A DNA stretch of 64,000 bases from Hymenolepis diminuta. Its lineage: Eukaryota > Platyhelminthes > Cestoda > Cyclophyllidea > Hymenolepididae. The notes under the pieces were generated by a model. The model was given only the letters and a program-made list of their open reading frames with translations. It was not told where the DNA came from and made no database searches. A program made the translations under genes and the position numbers. Positions 59,140 to 64,000 of the stretch are shown here, piece after piece. The stretch covers positions 62,001-126,000 of the forward strand of contig CAADRB010000030.1 of assembly GCA_900708905.1 (NCBI GenBank), in the 5' to 3' direction. Numbering within the stretch: position 1 is the stretch's first letter; every line of letters begins with the position of its first letter.

Positions 59140-59340
59140 GAATAAGGATAACTCAGTGATTCCATAATTCAATTAAGGAAAGACCTTTGATACCATATCA
59201 TCATTACCTGCTTTTTTGACCCCTTCCCCGTTTTATACCTTATTATGACTCGTTTGCTATTGCCCTTTTTGGATGCTTCCCCAAAATTAAAACTCGTAAA
59301 GATTTTTTGTAATGTCATGGGCAATAATAGTGATAAACAG
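59140..59340 (+). repeat. dispersed repeat family C copy
   Basis: GGATAACTCAGTGATTCCAT with AATTAAGGAAAGACC, then TGCTTCCCCAAAATTAAAAC, AAAGATTTTTTGTAATGTCA and GGGCAATAATAGT. The same order is seen at 34870-35070, and the right half also occurs at 61140-61290. Confidence 0.55.
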
Positions 59341-59869
59341 GCGAAAATAAGTTATTTAGCAGTCTCTGCCACGGACATTAAAGTCCTAACAACCAGTTAG
59401 CAACAGTCAATCTTCATTTGAAGTCACCGCATAAAGATTAAATGTATGAGAGATATGGTATTATATCAATCTTCTACTAGTCAATTCTACTTCAAGCCCA
59501 TTCCAAAGTATTTATCTCTGAAAGTAACTTGATTCGCTACTATAATGAAAGATCCATCTCAATGACGTCTTGATCACGTTCATAATATTTTATAATGAAT
59601 TACCAAACAACTTTAAATTCCAAAAATAGCAACTGAGACAATGATCGAATAGAAGCAGTCACGACTGAAAACAAAAAAGAGAGGCATACCTTTTGCCAAA
59701 ATTGTCGCATCTGAATTATTAACGAAAATGACAACAGATAATAAAAGAATAAACAATTGGATTCGAGGAGGTAGGAGTAAATTAAAATTATTACTTTGCA
59801 TTTTAAACACATTAAAATGTTGTTTAAACATCTTAAGCAATTTCTTTTAAATGACCAACTTTTCCTTAC

Positions 59870-60833
59870 TATAGAAAACGGTTTTCTATGGAAGCCTTTA
59901 GTCGTAATAATCCACCGGAGAACTTGATTTAGATTAAAATTAATATCGCCTAAATGGATCTGGAACAGTAAGCATACATCAGATTAAATGAAATACAATA
60001 ATATAATAGACTTATTCAGCTAGAAGATAAAATAAAAGACTTAATTTAGCTTACCTTGGACATTGGAAACCATTTAACATCAACTGGGTTAAAATGACAT
60101 TTGAATAAACGTAAGTGGTATGAACTAACCTTGATTATATCACTATAACCTTGAGGACAGTTCTTGAATTTCGAGAAGTAGACAAGTTGGACTGCTCCAG
60201 ATCGACATCTTTGTAGAATGCTAGAATCCACCTTTCCTTTGAGTAGATCGTACTTATCATGGAAATCCGATGGGGGAAAACGATCCAGAACAATATCCAT
60301 TTTCTCACTCCTCTTCATACTACCTTCCACAAATTTATCCAACACCTCATCCTTATCAGACAGAAAAGAAGTAGAACAGAATACCGAAGATAGACCATCC
60401 TTCCAGATGTTATAGAACCCAACAGGATACACTGAGACCCAATCTCTTCCACGTACTTGAAGAGCTGCAGGTGGATGCAGTAATTCCAGTCCCTCACAAG
60501 ACACACTCAGGCGTCTTGATGTCGCTCTTAGAAGGTTGTCTTCAAAAAGCTGTGCCTCCATCTTTTTCCCACCACTATCATCTTGACTGCTGTTGGTTGG
60601 GACTGTTGGGTTCGTTTTCAAAGTGATGGCGGGATTGATAGGCTTCTTAGAGTGTTTATGATCCATCATGCTGGAGTGGCGAACGAGGGCATCGTTGGAC
60701 GAGGCACGAATGTGACAGACCTGCTGTTGCCGTGGGCGTGAACGTGTTCGAGTATTGGCGAGACCTTCTGTGGTTAGTGGAGGCGGGTCGAGAGCAACAT
60801 AAAGGAAGTTTAGGTCATTATCCACTGGGTGAA
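59870..60833 (-). CDS. unidentified protein, internal exon(s), partial gene
   Basis: The main exon runs 60833-60055, bounded by TTTTCAG and GTAAGC, with 259 full codons open. I do not recognise the family. It begins HPVDNDLNFLYVALDPPPL; a basic Ser/Arg stretch (RTRSRPRQQQ) and a Ser/Thr/Lys-rich linker follow. The second half looks globular: RATSRRLSVSCEGLELLHPP, RGRDWVSVYPVGFYNIWKDG, SDKDEVLDKFVEGSMKRSEK, ILQRCRSGAVQLVYFSKFKN. There is no signal peptide or membrane segment. A second exon, 59959-59870 (30 codons, phase 0 on both sides, from IHLGDIN), may follow. An alternative internal 5' splice site (ATCAAG|GTTAGT near 60130) would shorten the main exon. Start and end of the gene were not found; upstream exons should lie above 60833 or beyond the window. 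Confidence 0.6.
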
Positions 60834-61139
60834 CTGAAAAGATCAATAATGCGGGATTAAAATATAATGTGATGCTCTCAGCTCTGCTATATTAAGATAA
60901 TGTAAGCCATTTAATATTATGTAAGACCATATTGCTTTCTCCACCTTTGGAATACAAAATATATGGAAGTGGTAAAACCGACTATCATGATCAAAAAACC
61001 CGTCAAAAAATACTGAATAGTATAGACAAGAATTTGTTCATTAATCCAGGGGACGAATCGTGAACCATGAATTTTGGAACGCGAACAACTCATTTAGTAA
61101 ATAAGTTCTAAAACGAATCAAATAAAAAACCTTGGTTAC

Positions 61140-61290
61140 CCCTACTTTACTTTCAACATCTTTTCAATCCCCTCCCCTTATCATTTATCGAACTTACCGT
61201 TAAGAGATTTCAGTTGCTTCCCACGACTAAAACTTAAAACATTTGCATTACTCTGGGTAATAATAATACTATGGAGAAAAAGCTTTAGCT
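61140..61290 (+). repeat. dispersed repeat family C, partial copy
   Basis: CCCCTCCCCTTATCATTTAT, then TTGCTTCCCACGACTAAAAC and GGGTAATAATAAT, follow the order of the right half of the 59140-59340 copy. Confidence 0.4.
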
Positions 61291-61544
61291 AGTTTCATAG
61301 ACGTGAATGTGAGCTTATACCAGCTAAACGATCGAATAATGTGAAAACGGGGATGGTGCGACCCCCATTTTTAAAATCATTCGATTTCAGATGTTTGTTA
61401 CAAATTAGATCTGGATCGTGAAATATGTGATTCCGAAACTACAAAAGAACTCAAATCTTCGTTGATGAAAATTAGCTCAATTGTCCCCAAATGATCTGAA
61501 AGCTATTCTCCAATAGAAATGAACTTCTCATCCATCCTGAAGAC

Positions 61545-61615
61545 TTAAAAGGACAAAGAGATGCAAATTGCAACTCGAGCTCCAGAGATACCCTTACTTT
61601 TCAAGAAACACTTAT
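61545..61615 (+). repeat. dispersed repeat family E, copy 2
   Basis: AAGGACAAAGAGATGCAAAT, GCAACTCGAGCTCCAGAGAT and ACTTTTCAAG match 53940-54000 in the same order. Confidence 0.45.
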
Positions 61616-61859
61616 TTTACCTTCCTCCCTATTTGGTAACAGTAACCTTTGAAGGTATATACTTTTATGTCCAAATCGTATTTAGTACGAACATTAACTG
61701 ATAATGTTTTGATCATATGGACTTGATAATAAATGATGAAAAGTGCTAGGACTGAAAAAAATCGCGGGAAAACCAAATCAAATATTATAGATGAACCGAA
61801 CAAAGCTCAAAAGCTTTATCTATCGTAAATCAGATCATCGGCTTTTAACGCTCCCACCT

Positions 61860-61975
61860 GGTTGTGCAAGAGCATCGCTGAAGCACTTATCTTTGTAATT
61901 ATTGGCTAATTAGGCAGCTAATAATTTACCACGTAAATCATTCTATGCAAGACAATCTATTTTCTTAATAAAAAA
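61860..61975 (+). repeat. dispersed repeat family B, copy 3
   Basis: GCTGAAGCACTTATC, then AATTATTGGCTAATTAGG and CAGCTAATAATTTACCACG, then ATGCAAGACAATC and a TTTTCTTAAT end. The arms TTATTGGC and GCTAATAA still pair with one G-T. Confidence 0.55.
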
Positions 61976-64000
61976 ATTACAGGTCTTTCCCTTAGGTCTG
62001 AGCAGTTGTAGCCTTATAAAGTGGCAACTGAGTATTATAAAAGTAAATCATCGCAATGCTATGGTGATCAAAATAAGGAGCTGAGAGAAGGGTATCGAGA
62101 TGAATATGACTAATTCATCAATCAAACTTTCAATCGATAAAAATTATACCTAATGTGAGCTCGATTAGATTGGCTTCACAACAAATGGTAACTTTTAAGA
62201 TACAGTTATAGATAAAAATCAAAGTCTGAGAATTGACTTGAGCATCATTCCCTTTTTGTCTCATTTCAAAAATGTGCAAACAAGTATTCTATAATAAACA
62301 CTTATTTGTACAATAAATACACCCGTTTAATAATGTGGAGATAAATGTATTCAACTTCGGCAAGATTATTTGTCGCTGAGACTTTGAGTTCACTTATTTC
62401 TCATACAACAGTTTTACAACAATTTCGATTTTTTTCTCGGGTCGAGGTGTTGATGTGGGAGTTATTGTCCTCGGTAGGTGAGTTTGACCTCTCTATCATA
62501 GAGAAGAGTTTGAGTTTATCGCATAGAGTTATAATTAAAATGCTCTTCGCAATGATTAAAATCTTATTAGAATAATATAAGTCGCCTCTAAGAGATAGGC
62601 TTACTCAGTTTTATAAACAATGTCTTAAGTTTTAAGGAGTTAATCTTAATACTATTGGTGTGGAGATGGGAGTGGTATTTGAATGAGAATTATTCGATCT
62701 TTAAATATTGTATACTTTCCTCTACAATCCAACGAATTGGAATTGGTTTGTGAAATATGAGATTACGAAAATAAAGACCCATAGTAATTTTCATTTATAA
62801 AAAAACGGATTCAATGTGATTTTCCACCGATCCCAATCAAGATATCTCAAGTTACGACTGAAGAGACACCAACTCGAGCCGTTAATAAACCTTTTTATTC
62901 AGACTCCAATTGTAGGCGAATATTAGTGGAAAGAAAAACAGTGCTGTTGCGCTATCGAGGGGATCACTATTTCTCTGGTGCAACGATCGATTTCTGACTG
63001 TTTTAAGTCTTAACGTCACATACCAGAAGGTCATCCTCAGTGCTGAAATTAGATTCAATGAACACCTCTTCAAAAGATCTTTTGAAAAAAAACAAGAGAA
63101 CCTATTCTTTTGAGTTGAGAAGAGATCGCTAACTAGAATCACATGAACAAAATCATCCTACTCTTTCTCCAAACAATTACCCCTAGCTAGGCACCCGCTA
63201 GCGCTTGTCTGAATAAATATAATATATCTGATTAAAACAACAGGTAAATTTTTGTTATATTTTGAGCCACAAAAAAAATATATATACATCGTAGTATTGG
63301 TAATAAGAAATATTAAATATGATCATAATCCAAAACATTCAAAATTAAGAAAGAGTTACTTTCTTAACTCTTAGTTAACAAAAGGAGAATCCTCTACGAA
63401 TATAAAAGGATTTAGCAACCTCCCTTCCTAAAAGTGTGTCACATCGAAGAAATCTGAAATATCGAAAGAAAATGTAAGGACTGCTTTTAATAGTGAAACG
63501 AAGCTACATTTGAGGAAAATGTTCTTGCAAATAGCTACAAATTGTATTTCAATTAGTGTTAAACCTCCATTCACATCTTAATTGTTAGAAAAAGGAACCA
63601 TACACCCAAAAATCAGAATAAATACATATATGAGAGACTTAATAAGAACATGTAAAAACTTCAAGTAGCCTTAAAACTTCCCAAAATGCAGATCGGTAGA
63701 TAACTTTCGCTGGTATTAACTATGGTGTGATCAATGCAATGAGTTCCGATTGTCTTATATATGGTTCTATACCCCTTCATTTTAAGCAACAAAGTCATGG
63801 AAAACGGAAACACTCATAGATTAAATACCACTAATTGTAATTTCCACAGACATCCTTTTAAAATCGACCCTAAGTTCTTTCATTAAAAAAAAACACATTA
63901 GTAAAGTGTAGTGTTCATTCACAACCTATATCTAAGAAAATAAAGCAGTTCTCACTAGATTAAGAAACTTACTAAATTAAAAAATTACTTTGTAATAACT

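Larger units (their letters stand above)
60834..64000. other. intron or intergenic sequence upstream of unidentified gene
   Basis: No exon found that could be the 5' part of the minus-strand gene. The region contains family B (61880), C (61140) and E (61545) repeats. Frames at 62345-62575 and 62882-63142 lack support. Confidence 0.4.

Overview
This is a eukaryotic, AT-rich, gene-poor window that looks like a parasitic flatworm genome, most likely a tapeworm. Three things suggest this. Genes are split by GT-AG introns that are either very short (30-46 nt) or kilobase-sized. Coding islands are isolated by long AT-rich stretches. The encoded proteins are animal-type. The species assignment is inference. 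There are no operons, phage, CRISPR arrays or rRNA. A 47-base run of N at 29151-29197 is an assembly gap.

I assembled seven genes exon by exon from splice signals and matching phases. (1) + strand 283-6665: an 817-residue protein with a C2H2-like finger and a DUF3504 domain, the Crypton tyrosine-recombinase-derived domain shared by KCTD1, QRICH1 and the ZMYM proteins. (2) - strand 13197-10320: complete six-exon PRORP (protein-only RNase P, MRPP3), with PPR, zinc-binding and NYN nuclease parts. (3) + strand 13399-14330: a six-exon orphan of 167 residues, head to head with PRORP. (4) - strand 41984-41188: a BNIP3/NIX-like tail-anchored protein of 193 residues with an N-terminal LIR motif. (5) + strand 42324-43832: seven-exon eIF2B beta subunit, head to head with the BNIP3-like gene. 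(6) - strand 49644-46345: complete eight-exon CPSF6/7 (CFIm68/59) with RRM, C-terminal helical region and RS tail. (7) - strand around 60833-60055: an internal exon of an unidentified gene that may continue to 59870.

The remaining sequence (about 14.5-41 kb and 50-60 kb above all) has no exon I can defend. It does contain several families of short, diverged dispersed repeats. One is a tRNA-like SINE of roughly 200 bp with at least four copies. One carries a conserved stem-loop in three copies. One pair is in inverted orientation 1.3 kb apart. Another is a 180-200 bp element in several copies. Many of the short open frames in these regions lie inside these repeats or show no coding character.

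The recognised genes are unlinked housekeeping functions: mitochondrial tRNA 5' processing, translation initiation control, 3' end formation of mRNA, mitophagy, and chromatin or DNA binding. They share two probable bidirectional promoters but no pathway. I found no convincing novel multi-gene system. The most interesting items are the domesticated recombinase gene, the altered active-site motif of PRORP, an extra N-terminal exon of eIF2B beta with a relic copy 3 kb downstream, and the uncharacterised repeat families.
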